Below, in pieces: positions 27,707-36,107 of a DNA stretch of 64,000 bases. This DNA is from Alphaproteobacteria bacterium (lineage in GTDB: Bacteria; Pseudomonadota; Alphaproteobacteria; Caulobacterales; Hyphomonadaceae): assembly GCA_018827375.1 (NCBI GenBank), contig JAHJYW010000032.1, positions 186,001-250,000 of the forward strand, read 5' to 3'. Position numbers and translations under genes: made by a program. The notes beneath the pieces were generated by a model. It saw nothing but the letters and a program-made list of their open reading frames with translations. It had not been told where the DNA came from and ran no database searches. Numbering within the stretch: the first letter of the stretch is position 1; every line of letters begins with the position of its first letter.

Positions 27707-28774
27707 TCAGAAGCTAAGAATAAGGCCCGTCGTCGGGCTAACCTTGGCGTTCACTGTATCGCGCCAGGCGGCATCAATCGCTTCCATTCCTGAATTGCTC
27801 TGCGGTGTCACGAAGGCTGACGACGCGCGGTAAAACGACATCAGCGCCGATCCCAGCTTCTGGTTCAGCACATCCGGTCCCAGAACCTTGGCGCGCTCGG
27901 CCGCATAGGTCGGCACGAAGAAGAATTCCGGCTGCGGGTCAGGCAGCTGGATCGGGGCGCGATTGCCCTCCCAGTCTGTCACGCCGATCACAAGGCTGCG
28001 CACCAACCGGTCGCGCAACGCATTGTGCACATCGGCGGTCAGGGCCGGGCGACCAAGGAAATCAACATAGGCGGTCAGCCCGCGCGCATGCATCGTATCG
28101 ACCTGGTCATAGGTCTGCGTGCGCGCATAAAGCCCCGTGCTTTCCACAAAATCCACATTGCCCGGCGATGTCAGCGCCACGGCATCGACGCCTCCGCGCA
28201 GCTTCAGGCAATGCGCGAGCGCCAGTGCCGTCTTTGATGATGCGCTTGAGATCACCACTGTTTCCGGGATCGCGTCGCCCGTTTCCATGAGGCAGTCGTC
28301 AATCATCCAGCCGGTTGTGAAAAGCGGCCGGAACAACATTTGCTGCGCCTCGAACGCGGCATCATAGGTCGGGTCTGCGGCTGTCAGGATGTAGGTGTTA
28401 TAGATCGGCGCGAGATCCGTGCGGTGGCTTGCGCCATCCATGAAACTTTCCTTGCCGACCCGCGCTGGTTGCACGTCAAACGTGTCCGAGATCGGCAGAT
28501 AGCCATAGACGCGGGCGCCCGGCTCAACGCCAGCAGCCTTGGACTCGATCACGGTCGCAAAGCCCCACACCGGCACGCGGCCATATGCCGGATCGGACGC
28601 GGGGAAGAAGTTCCAGTACTGCATGGCCTCGCCAAAGCTGGCATAGGTCACATTGTTGGCCGTCAGCGCAAAGGCCTCGACGCGCAGCCGCGCCATGCCG
28701 TCAGCCAATTCCTCCACCTGAGCATCTGCCCAGTGGCAATCGCGAAGGTCATCGCGTTTGATCAGGTAGTCCAT
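27707..28774 (-). CDS. DUF2855 family protein
   Basis: 355 residues matching DUF2855, a family distantly related to medium-chain reductases. Indicators are FALTANNVTYASFGEAMQYW, FFPASDPAYGRVPVWGFATV and ETVVISSASSKTALALAHCL, the last where a nucleotide-binding fold would sit. No zinc ligands are seen. The function of the family is not established. It is the last gene of a minus-strand run with the crotonase gene (12 bases apart) and two P450 genes, suggesting a part in the same oxidative pathway. Confidence 0.85.
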   Translation of the reverse strand: MDYLIKRDDLRDCHWADAQVEELADGMARLRVEAFALTANNVTYASFGEAMQYWNFFPASDPAYGRVPVWGFATVIESKAAGVEPGARVYGYLPISDTFDVQPARVGKESFMDGASHRTDLAPIYNTYILTAADPTYDAAFEAQQMLFRPLFTTGWMIDDCLMETGDAIPETVVISSASSKTALALAHCLKLRGGVDAVALTSPGNVDFVESTGLYARTQTYDQVDTMHARGLTAYVDFLGRPALTADVHNALRDRLVRSLVIGVTDWEGNRAPIQLPDPQPEFFFVPTYAAERAKVLGPDVLNQKLGSALMSFYRASSAFVTPQSNSGMEAIDAAWRDTVNAKVSPTTGLILSF

Positions 28775-28786
28775 ATTTGCGTCCCC

Positions 28787-29527
28787 TTAGTCCTTGCGCA
28801 TGAAGGCGCCGATTCGCGCCTGCATGTCAGGCCCGACGCCCTCATTCTTGAGAACTTCCCACTGTAGCCCGGAATCCATGTCGCGGGAATCCGTGGCTTC
28901 AAGCAGCCGCTTGTTGGCAGCGTGGGAGAAGGGCGAATTGGCGAGAATCTGCTTCGCCATGGCCTCAATCGAGGCATCAAACTGGTCATTCGGCACGACC
29001 TGTTCGGCAAGGCCGATGCGCAGCGCCTCGGCGGCACCGATCATTTCGGCGGTGAACATAAGCCTCTTGGCCGTGGCAATGCCCACACGCCGGGGCAGGC
29101 GCTGGCTCATGCCCCAGATCGGCGTCAGTGCCCACTTGGCATGGGTGTCGCCAAACTTGGCGCTCTCGGCGGCGATAATGAAGTCTGCTGCGAGGGCCAC
29201 TTCCAGCGCGCCGGTGTAGCAATGCCCGTGCACCGCCGCGATCACTGGCTTTGGCAGCGTCTCCAGCATGCGCAGCGTTTCGGAATGCCAGCCTGGGGAG
29301 GGCACTTTCTCGCCTTCGGCAATGTCGCCGAGATCATGCCCGGCAGAGAAGCACCGCCCCGCGCCGCGCAGCACGACGCAGCCAATCGAGTCGTCCTTCT
29401 TCAGGTCGATGACATGCTCGCGCAGTTCGCGGAACACACCCACGGTCAGCGAGTTCAGTTTGTCCGGCCGGTTCAGCGTCAGAATGGCCAGCCCGTCGCG
29501 GTCTTCCCGCAGGACAAGCGCGCTCAT
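28787..29527 (-). CDS. Enoyl-CoA hydratase/isomerase (crotonase) family protein
   Basis: 246 residues of crotonase fold: LTLNRPDKLNSLTV, the oxyanion segment CFSAGHDLGDIA and KFGDTHAKWALTPIWGMSQR. By eye alignment the two catalytic Glu of classical enoyl-CoA hydratases are replaced (His in FGDTHAKW, Arg in the TAKRLMF helix). It may be an isomerase, a hydrolase or a different crotonase activity on an acyl-CoA. Its start overlaps the upstream P450 stop by 4 bases, showing translational coupling. Confidence 0.9.
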   Translation of the reverse strand: MSALVLREDRDGLAILTLNRPDKLNSLTVGVFRELREHVIDLKKDDSIGCVVLRGAGRCFSAGHDLGDIAEGEKVPSPGWHSETLRMLETLPKPVIAAVHGHCYTGALEVALAADFIIAAESAKFGDTHAKWALTPIWGMSQRLPRRVGIATAKRLMFTAEMIGAAEALRIGLAEQVVPNDQFDASIEAMAKQILANSPFSHAANKRLLEATDSRDMDSGLQWEVLKNEGVGPDMQARIGAFMRKD

Positions 29528-30861
29528 GCCGGCTTGCCGAGATCGACTGTCAGCGACGAGATGGCATGCACGAAATTACTGGGTGCAATCGACTGCTCGC
29601 CGGTCCACGCTATGTCAGGGAAGCGGGCGAGAATCTGCCGATAGGCGGCGTCCACCTGCATGTTCGCCACACGCTGGCCAAGGCACACATGCGGACCGTG
29701 TCCGAAGGCCAGATGGTCCTTCGCATTGGTGCGCGTGATATCATACGTATCGGGATTATCGAACTTGGTTTCATCCCGGTTGGCCGATGCGTAATACATC
29801 ACCAGCTTCTCGCCTTCGCCGATGGGCTGCCCGCCAAGCTCGGTGTTCTTTGTCGCCGTGCGGCGCATATAGGTCACCGGGCTGACCATGCGGATCGACT
29901 CGTGCACGAAGTTCGGGAACAGGCTGTCATCGGCCATCAGCTTGGCTTTCTGATCCGGGTTCTGCGTCAGCAGTTTCATCGTACCTGACAGCGAGTTACG
30001 CGTCGTGTCATTGCCCGCGAACACGATCAGCAGCCATGAGCCGTCGAGGAATTCCGGCGACAGCGGCTTGCCGTCAATCTCGACATTGGCGATGGCGCTC
30101 AGCAGGTCCGGCTGAGGCGTCTTGCGCCGCTCGGCCAGCAGGTAGCGGCCATATTCGAACATGGCCTGAATCTCGTTCATGAAGTGCGTGATCTGCTCCA
30201 TCGACACATTGCCGAGGCCTTCCTGCTGCGCCTGGAATTGCGACTGCTCGAGGAAGTGCATCCAGTGAACCAGCTTCGGCCGGTCGGCCACAGGCACGCC
30301 AAGTATCTCGCACAGCGTGAACAGCGGCAGCTCAGCAGAGAACGTCTCTACCATGTCGACGACCGGGCCCTGCTTTGCCATGCCATCGAGCAGCACGTTC
30401 ACCTGCGCGGTCACTCGCTTGCGCAGCTCGGCAACGAAGTCAGCCCGGAAATAGGCCATGTGCTCCATGCGCAGCGGCGTGTGATAGGGGCGGTCCAGGT
30501 TGATCAGGGAGTTCAGCGAGGATGAGTGCAGCAGGGGATGGCGCGGTACGCCTTCCATGCCGTAATTCATCAGGATACCGCCCTTTTGCGAGGAATAGGT
30601 CTCCGGGTCGAGTTCCATTTTCTTGACGAGGTCGTAGCTGCTCACAGCCCAGAAACCGGCGCCATAGTCTTCCGGGTGCCACATCACCGGGGCCTTCGTC
30701 CGCATCGTCTTGAAGGCGTCGAACGTATAGCCACCATTGTCTGAGAAGACGTTGGCGGTGGTCAGGTCCACAGGTGGTTTCAGATCGTATACAGGCTTGC
30801 TGTGCGGCGTGATCGGCGGCTGCTCAACCTGGTAGGTTTCGGTAACGTTCTGGAATCCCAT
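29524..30861 (-). CDS. Cytochrome P450 (first of a tandem pair by position)
   Basis: 445 residues, bacterial class I soluble P450. Seen are the I-helix LLIVFAGNDTTRNSLSG, the K-helix ExxR (HESIR), and the haem-binding loop LAFGHGPHVCLGQRVA with the axial Cys. The N-terminal FWAVSSYDLVKKMELDPETY fits the CYP125/CYP142/CYP111-like broad group that hydroxylates terpenoids, steroids or branched lipids; the substrate is inferred only by similarity. An AGGAGG ribosome site precedes the ATG. No ferredoxin or ferredoxin reductase is adjacent. Confidence 0.94.
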   Translation of the reverse strand: MGFQNVTETYQVEQPPITPHSKPVYDLKPPVDLTTANVFSDNGGYTFDAFKTMRTKAPVMWHPEDYGAGFWAVSSYDLVKKMELDPETYSSQKGGILMNYGMEGVPRHPLLHSSSLNSLINLDRPYHTPLRMEHMAYFRADFVAELRKRVTAQVNVLLDGMAKQGPVVDMVETFSAELPLFTLCEILGVPVADRPKLVHWMHFLEQSQFQAQQEGLGNVSMEQITHFMNEIQAMFEYGRYLLAERRKTPQPDLLSAIANVEIDGKPLSPEFLDGSWLLIVFAGNDTTRNSLSGTMKLLTQNPDQKAKLMADDSLFPNFVHESIRMVSPVTYMRRTATKNTELGGQPIGEGEKLVMYYASANRDETKFDNPDTYDITRTNAKDHLAFGHGPHVCLGQRVANMQVDAAYRQILARFPDIAWTGEQSIAPSNFVHAISSLTVDLGKPA

Positions 30862-30888
30862 GTGTGTCCTCCTGAGATGTTTCCTCTA

Positions 30889-30928
30889 ATCTGCAGCTCG
30901 CCTCGTTTCGCGGGCGACGCTTGCAGAT
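30889..30928 (-). other. Imperfect hairpin between the two P450 genes
   Basis: ATCTGCA (30889-30895) pairs with TGCAGAT (30922-30928), and inner TCGCC pairs with GGCGA, leaving an internal loop and a 10-base apical loop. It lies in the 71-base gap between the upstream P450 stop and the downstream P450 ribosome site, so it could be an RNA-processing or attenuation element within one transcript. Pairing is seen; function is inferred. Confidence 0.35.
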
Positions 30929-30932
30929 CTGA

Positions 30933-32267
30933 CTAGAACTTGTAGCGCACCGGAATCGATTTCGGACCGCCGACAAAGTTCGCCTTGATAAAGGTCGGGT
31001 CGCCGTCGAGTTCGAACGATTTGATCCGGCTGAACAGTTCTTCGTAAATGATCTGCATCTCGAGGCGCGCGAGGTGCATGCCGAGGCACATATGGCCGCC
31101 ATGGCCGAACGAGATCAGCTTGTTCGGGCTGCGGTCCACTTTGAACTTGAACGGTTCGTCGAAGACGTCTTCGTCGCGGTTGCCGGATGGATAGCAAAGC
31201 AGCAGGCTCTCGCCTTGCTTCACGGTCTTGCCGCGCAGGTCATAGTCTTCCTGTGCCGTGCGCATGAAGTGTTTCACCGGTGTCGTCCAGCGGATCGCTT
31301 CGTCCACCGCCGTGCGCGACATGCCTTTCGGGTCTGCCATGATCTTCTTCAGCTGGTCGCGGTCCTGCAGCATCGCCAGAACGCCGCCGCCGGTCGAGGC
31401 GCTGGTCGTATCGTGGCCAGCCGCTGCGGTGATGATGTAATAGCTCATCGCTTCCAGCTGGCCGATTGGCTCGCCGTCGACCATGCCATTGGCAATCACG
31501 GTCGACACGTCGTCGCGCGGGTTGGCGCGGCGGTCTGCCGTGATGGCCGTGAAATACATGAAGAACTCGGCCAGCGTCGCCTGGATGGAGGCCAGGCCGC
31601 CTTCGACGTCCCGGTCTTCGAGGCTCTTCTTGTTGCGGTTCAGGTCTTCGTCCTGCGCGCCAAAGATTTCCTGCGTCAGCTTCAGCATCATCGGCTCGTC
31701 GGATTCCGGCACGCCGAGGATCTGCATGATCACACGCAACGGGTAGTGAAGGGCCACATCCTGCTGGAAGTCGCATTCACCGCCCAGGTCTTCCATACGG
31801 TCGACAAACTGCTTGGCAATCGCGCGCACGCCATCTTCGCGCTTCTTCACGTTCTGCGGCATGAACCATTCCTGGGTCAGGTGGCGCAGTTTGAAGTGAA
31901 GCGGGTCGTCCAGCTGGACAAGGGTCTTCAGGAGATGCGGCTGGCCAAACTGGGCATAAACGCCTTCCTCGGCCTGCTTGTAGGACAGCATCTCGCGCTC
32001 GCCATTAGTGAACAGCTTGTTCTGGCGGCTGACTTCCATGATGTCGGCATGCTTGGTCACGGCCCAGAAGGGACGGAAGTTTTCCGGCTCGCACCAGGCC
32101 AGCGGGTCTTCAGCCCGTAGCTTGGCAAAGGCGGCATCCAGCTTGGCCTGATCGGCATAGACCGCCGGATCGACAATCTGGTCGCACGTGGCCGCGGCCG
32201 CCGCGCTCATCGTCCGATCCGGATCCATTTTGGTCTCGGGCGGGGTTGCAAGCGCGGTATCGGCCAT
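30933..32267 (-). CDS. Cytochrome P450 (second of the tandem pair)
   Basis: 444 residues, again a class I-type soluble P450: I-helix ITAAAGHDTTSASTGG, ExxR in VDEAIRW, and the haem loop ISFGHGGHMCLGMHLA. It is clearly related to the neighbouring P450 but well diverged, so the pair is not a recent duplication. The N-terminal RPFWAVTKHADIMEVSRQNK is the usual start of the fold. It is probably co-transcribed with the downstream P450, crotonase and DUF2855 genes. Substrate unknown; a redox partner must be encoded elsewhere. Confidence 0.94.
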   Translation of the reverse strand: MADTALATPPETKMDPDRTMSAAAAATCDQIVDPAVYADQAKLDAAFAKLRAEDPLAWCEPENFRPFWAVTKHADIMEVSRQNKLFTNGEREMLSYKQAEEGVYAQFGQPHLLKTLVQLDDPLHFKLRHLTQEWFMPQNVKKREDGVRAIAKQFVDRMEDLGGECDFQQDVALHYPLRVIMQILGVPESDEPMMLKLTQEIFGAQDEDLNRNKKSLEDRDVEGGLASIQATLAEFFMYFTAITADRRANPRDDVSTVIANGMVDGEPIGQLEAMSYYIITAAAGHDTTSASTGGGVLAMLQDRDQLKKIMADPKGMSRTAVDEAIRWTTPVKHFMRTAQEDYDLRGKTVKQGESLLLCYPSGNRDEDVFDEPFKFKVDRSPNKLISFGHGGHMCLGMHLARLEMQIIYEELFSRIKSFELDGDPTFIKANFVGGPKSIPVRYKF

Positions 32268-32278
32268 GGAGCTCTCCG

Positions 32279-33259
32279 TCAGGTTTGTCTGGGTTTTGGT
32301 TTCCTGTTGCTAACTCTACTAGAACCGGGCCGCGTGCCAAGGCGTGACTTAGCGGCAGGTGCGGGACGTTTTGGGGCTTCACGCAGCGGGCGGTTGGCCT
32401 CCGCGATCATTTCGCCAACGGTTTCCAGCATCAGTTCGGGTAGAATTTCCTCCACGGCGCCGGGCCGCAGGTCGCCCAGCTCGAAAGGCCCGTAATTGAT
32501 ACGGATAAGCCGGTTCACGATCAGGTTCACAGCTTCCAGTGCGCGGCGCACCTCCCGCTTCTTGCCCTCGGTGAGCGTCACGGTCAGCCACGAGTTTGCG
32601 CCATTCTCCCGGTCGAACACGGCGATGATCGGGGCATAGTCCACCCCGTCCACGGTCATGCCCGCGGCCAGATCGGCAATCTTGAAATCCGTCACCGTGC
32701 CTTGGGCGCGCACGCGATAGGTGCGCGGCAGTGCGTTTTTAGGCAATTCCAGTTCCCGCGCCAGTTCGCCATCATTGGTCAGCAGCAGCAGGCCCTCTGT
32801 CGTCAGGTCGAGACGTCCAACCGTCACAACACGGGGCAGGGATTTCGGCAATTCATCGAAAATGGTCCGGCGGCCTTCCGGGTCGCTGTTCGTCGCGATC
32901 AGGCCGGCGGGCTTGTGATAGCGCCACAGGCGCGTCGGCTCAGGTGCGCTGATCGTCTTGCGACCGACCTTTATCAGCTCGCGGCCCGTTACCTTGAAGG
33001 CGGGCGAAGTCAGCTTCGTGCCGTTGACCCATACTTCGCCTGCCTCGATCATCCGCTCCACTTCGCGCCGCGAGGCGACGCCGGCGCGGGCGAGATACTT
33101 GGCGATGCGCTCGCCTTCGCTCCAGTCGGGCTCGGCCAGCGTTTTCGGGCTGTGTCCGGGCTTGTTCCGGGCATCCTTCGGGCTTTTGTTCGGGCTGTTC
33201 TGGGGGCGCGAACCGGGCTTTGCCTGGCGCGAGCGGCCCGTCTCTCGACGCTCCGTCAT
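32279..33259 (-). CDS. RluB/RsuA-family pseudouridine synthase
   Basis: 326 residues. An N-terminal basic low-complexity tail (Arg/Pro/Lys-rich) precedes an S4 domain ([20 protein letters not shown]) and the catalytic domain with the motif [20 protein letters not shown], whose Asp is the nucleophile. The end again is Arg/Pro/Lys-rich. RluB, RluE, RluF and RsuA share this motif; RluB (23S rRNA U2605) is likely from the overall length and basic extensions. It lies 11 bases upstream of the P450 start and may be in the same transcript. Confidence 0.92.
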   Translation of the reverse strand: MTERRETGRSRQAKPGSRPQNSPNKSPKDARNKPGHSPKTLAEPDWSEGERIAKYLARAGVASRREVERMIEAGEVWVNGTKLTSPAFKVTGRELIKVGRKTISAPEPTRLWRYHKPAGLIATNSDPEGRRTIFDELPKSLPRVVTVGRLDLTTEGLLLLTNDGELARELELPKNALPRTYRVRAQGTVTDFKIADLAAGMTVDGVDYAPIIAVFDRENGANSWLTVTLTEGKKREVRRALEAVNLIVNRLIRINYGPFELGDLRPGAVEEILPELMLETVGEMIAEANRPLREAPKRPAPAAKSRLGTRPGSSRVSNRKPKPRQT

Positions 33260-33277
33260 ATGTCTGTCTTTCGTTAT

Positions 33278-33697
33278 CTATCCCATGAAGTGCAGGATCG
33301 GGGCCGCTATAGCAAGTCCACTGAGGAATTCCATGGGAATCCACACCGGGATCATGCCGCTGCCCCGGTTCTTCTGCTTGTCCAGCAGCAGCGACAGCGT
33401 CCGTCCAAAGGCCGCGCCGATCCAGCCCGCCGCCAAGGGCAGAACCACCAGTACGCTCAGCAGGTTCACTTCGCTTTGCGAGACGGTCAGCAAAAGGGCC
33501 GCCGTCATCATGTGGGAAAACATGAAAAGGCCGCCAAAGGTGGCCCGGAACTCCGAAAATCCGCCGGGCTTCTCCGGATCAGGGTCTTCTACCAGCCTGA
33601 CAATGCGGGCCATCCAGGCCGGTGACAGCACCGTCATGGCCCCGAGAACCGCGTAGGCGCCAAGTACGACAAGGGATATCACTTCGCCAATCTGCAT
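33278..33697 (-). CDS. Small membrane protein (DUF4345-like)
   Basis: 139 residues with about four hydrophobic segments (EVISLVVLGAYAVLGAMTVL, RATFGGLFMFSHMMTAALLL, LLSVLVVLPLAAGWIGAAFG and the C-terminal FLSGLAIAAPILHF). The EFRATFGGLF turn resembles DUF4345. No function is assigned. It lies 18 bases upstream of the pseudouridine synthase gene on the same strand. It has no catalytic-looking residues and is probably an inner-membrane protein. Confidence 0.8.
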   Translation of the reverse strand: MQIGEVISLVVLGAYAVLGAMTVLSPAWMARIVRLVEDPDPEKPGGFSEFRATFGGLFMFSHMMTAALLLTVSQSEVNLLSVLVVLPLAAGWIGAAFGRTLSLLLDKQKNRGSGMIPVWIPMEFLSGLAIAAPILHFMG

Positions 33698-33879
33698 GGA
33701 TTTGCCTTCCTGTTTGCAACTTACCTAATCTGTTTGAGAGAAAAGCGTAGGGCACAGGCCCGATTTCGCTGTGGCTGATGCTGTTTTCTTCAGCTTTGCG
33801 GCATGCCGGCAGTATGCCCTCATCGCCCTGTCACGTAAGAAAGACGCAGGCAATGACTGACTCGGTTGAAGGATAATTG

Positions 33880-35106
33880 ATGGAACTGGCGATCCTTTTC
33901 TGCAGCCTTGTTGTGTTCGCCACCTTTGCGCTGATGCCTCTGGCCCACAAGGCTGGTGCGCCTATCCTGCTCGTTGTGCTCGGCCTGGGCATGCTGCTGG
34001 GCGTCGACGGCCCGGGGGGCATCCGTTTCTACAGCTACCAGACCGGCTTCAACCTTGGCAGTATTGCCCTTGCCATCATCCTGTTCGCCGGTGGCCTGGA
34101 AACAGAGCGCGGTGTCATCCGCAGCGCCCGCAATTCCTCCATCATGATGGCTACGGTCGGCGTGGTGGTCACAGCGCTTATCGTCGGCCTGTTCGCCACA
34201 TATGTGCTCGGCATGCCGGTGCTTGTCGGGCTGCTCCTTGGCGCCACCGTCGCGTCCACTGATGCCGCCGCCACGTTCCTGCTCATCCAGCAAAGCAAGC
34301 GCGATATCGGCGATCGCGTGAAGAACACGTTGGTCCTGGAATCCGGCCTGAACGACCCAATGGCGATCTTTCTCGTTGTCGCACTCACGACGATGGTGAA
34401 TGGCGGCCTGCCGACCTCTGCAGGGGAAGTCGGTGGCTTTTTTCTGTTCCTCGTGGCGCAAATCGGGCTTGGCCTCTTCGGCGGCATCTTTGGCGGCCGG
34501 CTACTGACATTCCTCATCGACAAGATAACGCTTCCCAACGGCACCTATCCCGCCATGGCGCTGGCGGGTGCGCTCGCGATTTATGCCGCCGTGGCGCTGG
34601 TGGGCGGTAGCGGATTCCTGGCTGTCTACATCGTCGGCATTGCCATCCGGAACCGGCTGCGCCGTCCGCTCGACAATATCCTGAATTTCAACGAAGCCCT
34701 GCAATGGATCAGCCAGATGGCACTTTTTCTGATGCTCGGCCTGCTTGTCGCGCCAAGCCACCTGCTGAAGGACATCTGGGCCGCGCTGGCCGTGGCGGGC
34801 GTGCTGATGTTCGTCGCGCGGCCACTGGCTGTCATGCTCAGTATCGGATGGATGGGCTTTTCCTTCAAAGAGAATGTCTTCCTCAGCTGGGTCGGACTGC
34901 GTGGCGCGGTCCCGGTCCTCCTCGCGATCTATCCTGTCATTACGCCGGGACCTGTAACGATCGAATTCTTCAACGTGGTCTTCGTCATCGTCGTCACCTC
35001 GCTCATCGCACAGGGCTGGACCATAGTGCCGCTGGCACACCTCCTGCGCCTCGGTGACCAGACCGAGAAAGAAGACGAGGAACATGATGCCGTCGCAGAG
35101 ACCTGA
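33880..35106 (+). CDS. Cation:proton antiporter (CPA1/CvrA-type, lacks cytosolic RCK domains)
   Basis: 408 residues, almost wholly membrane-embedded with about 12 segments. Hallmarks are LLGATVASTDAAATFLLIQQ, LVLESGLNDPMAIFLVV (the ion-binding Asp of CPA1) and SWVGLRGAVPVLLAIY. The sequence is that of the NhaP2/CvrA K+(Na+)/H+ antiporters but it stops after the membrane domain, whereas family members often carry TrkA-C/CorC parts of a further 150-200 residues. GAAGGA precedes the ATG at 33880. It is convergent with a tetR gene. Confidence 0.92.
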   Translation: MELAILFCSLVVFATFALMPLAHKAGAPILLVVLGLGMLLGVDGPGGIRFYSYQTGFNLGSIALAIILFAGGLETERGVIRSARNSSIMMATVGVVVTALIVGLFATYVLGMPVLVGLLLGATVASTDAAATFLLIQQSKRDIGDRVKNTLVLESGLNDPMAIFLVVALTTMVNGGLPTSAGEVGGFFLFLVAQIGLGLFGGIFGGRLLTFLIDKITLPNGTYPAMALAGALAIYAAVALVGGSGFLAVYIVGIAIRNRLRRPLDNILNFNEALQWISQMALFLMLGLLVAPSHLLKDIWAALAVAGVLMFVARPLAVMLSIGWMGFSFKENVFLSWVGLRGAVPVLLAIYPVITPGPVTIEFFNVVFVIVVTSLIAQGWTIVPLAHLLRLGDQTEKEDEEHDAVAET

Positions 35107-35118
35107 CAGGCCCGCCCG

Positions 35119-35727
35119 TCAGTATTTCAGGTATCCAAGCGTCGCCCGCTTTACGCGCACCGACAGAGCCTTGCTGTCTGTTTCGCCTGCTCGCCCTGCC
35201 GCATCAATCATGCCCTTGCTCATGGCCACAAGGTCTGCGGCCGCTTGATCAGCTAGAGGATAATCATACCGACGCAGCAGCGAAGCAACGGCTGCCCGTA
35301 TTTCATCGCCTATCTGAACGGTTTCGTCGAAGAGGTGCAGCGAATCCTCAAGATAATCCAGGGTTCTTGCAAGCCGCGGACGTGCCAGTTGATGAGCGAC
35401 CGCCACCTCAATCAGCGCCAGCAGCGTCTCTTCCAGCGGCGCGGAATCAAACTCCAGCGCAACGCGGTTTACATTGTCCATGAGTATACCGCGCTCGCGC
35501 AAGGTCAGTTCGGCGAGGATTGCGGCCAGGTTGGGGAAGTACTGGTAGAGCGAACCGATGCTGACGCCTGCGGCCTCCGCGACGGCATTTGTGTTAGCAG
35601 CGGCCAGCTCTTCATTCTCGATAATGCGAGCAGTGGCTTCCAGTATGTCATCGAACATCGCCCGAGAGCGTGCCTGCTTCGGGCGTTTGCGAACGCGGTC
35701 TGAGGTGGCTTCAATACGAGTTGTCAT
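35119..35727 (-). CDS. TetR-family transcriptional regulator
   Basis: 202 residues. The HTH lies at about residues 20-65 (RSRAMFDDILEATARIIENE, then ANTNAVAEAAGVSIGSLYQY, FPNLAAILAE). A TetR C-terminal ligand domain follows (ARPRLARTLDYLEDSLHLFD). The gene is divergent from a darcynin-family gene, 50 bases apart, and a 20-bp near-perfect palindrome lies directly against its start codon, so it probably represses itself and the darcynin gene. Confidence 0.9.
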   Translation of the reverse strand: MTTRIEATSDRVRKRPKQARSRAMFDDILEATARIIENEELAAANTNAVAEAAGVSIGSLYQYFPNLAAILAELTLRERGILMDNVNRVALEFDSAPLEETLLALIEVAVAHQLARPRLARTLDYLEDSLHLFDETVQIGDEIRAAVASLLRRYDYPLADQAAADLVAMSKGMIDAAGRAGETDSKALSVRVKRATLGYLKY

Positions 35728-35747
35728 ATGCGAGCTATAGCTCGTAT
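35728..35747. promoter_or_regulatory. Palindromic operator between tetR and the darcynin gene
   Basis: The core CGAGCTATAGCTCG (35731-35744) is a perfect 14-bp palindrome, extending to 20 bp with one mismatched pair. Extra half-sites of the form TACGAG occur just inside tetR (near 35714) and near 35763. The site touches the tetR start codon and lies about 30 bases before the darcynin start, as expected for a TetR operator controlling both genes. Confidence 0.65.
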
Positions 35748-35777
35748 TTTTGGGCAGGCAAGTACGAGAAACTACCT

Positions 35778-36107
35778 ATGACCACGACCTACACGATCTT
35801 TGTCCTGTTGAAGGCGCTGCCGGCCTGGCTGCGTCTGCCAAGGGACGAGCGCAGCCGTATTGCTGATCGGGCGTTCTCCAAGGCTCTTGCCGATCATGCC
35901 ATGGCCTTCCGCTACTATGATGCCGAAGCCTTCTCGGCGCGCGCGAGCGATGTTGCGCTGTTCGAAACAACAGACCTCCGGGCCTATTATTTCGCTATGG
36001 AACATCTGCGCGACAGCCCCATCTTCGCCGAGCCCTATTTCGAGATCGTCGATATCATCCCCACAATCGAGGATGGCTACCAGGCATTTGAAGCGGCCGT
36101 TGCCTAG
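35778..36107 (+). CDS. Darcynin family protein
   Basis: 109 residues from the ATG at 35778. The sequence TYTIFVLLKALPAWLRLPRD, ERSRIADRAFSKALADHAMA and YYDAEAFSARASDVALFETT, with FAMEHLRDSPIFAEPYFEIV, matches the small darcynin family, whose role is unknown. It is likely a soluble dimeric alpha/beta-barrel-like protein. It is the only obvious target of the divergent TetR and its operator. It overlaps the convergent M20 peptidase gene by 4 bases. Confidence 0.85.
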   Translation: MTTTYTIFVLLKALPAWLRLPRDERSRIADRAFSKALADHAMAFRYYDAEAFSARASDVALFETTDLRAYYFAMEHLRDSPIFAEPYFEIVDIIPTIEDGYQAFEAAVA

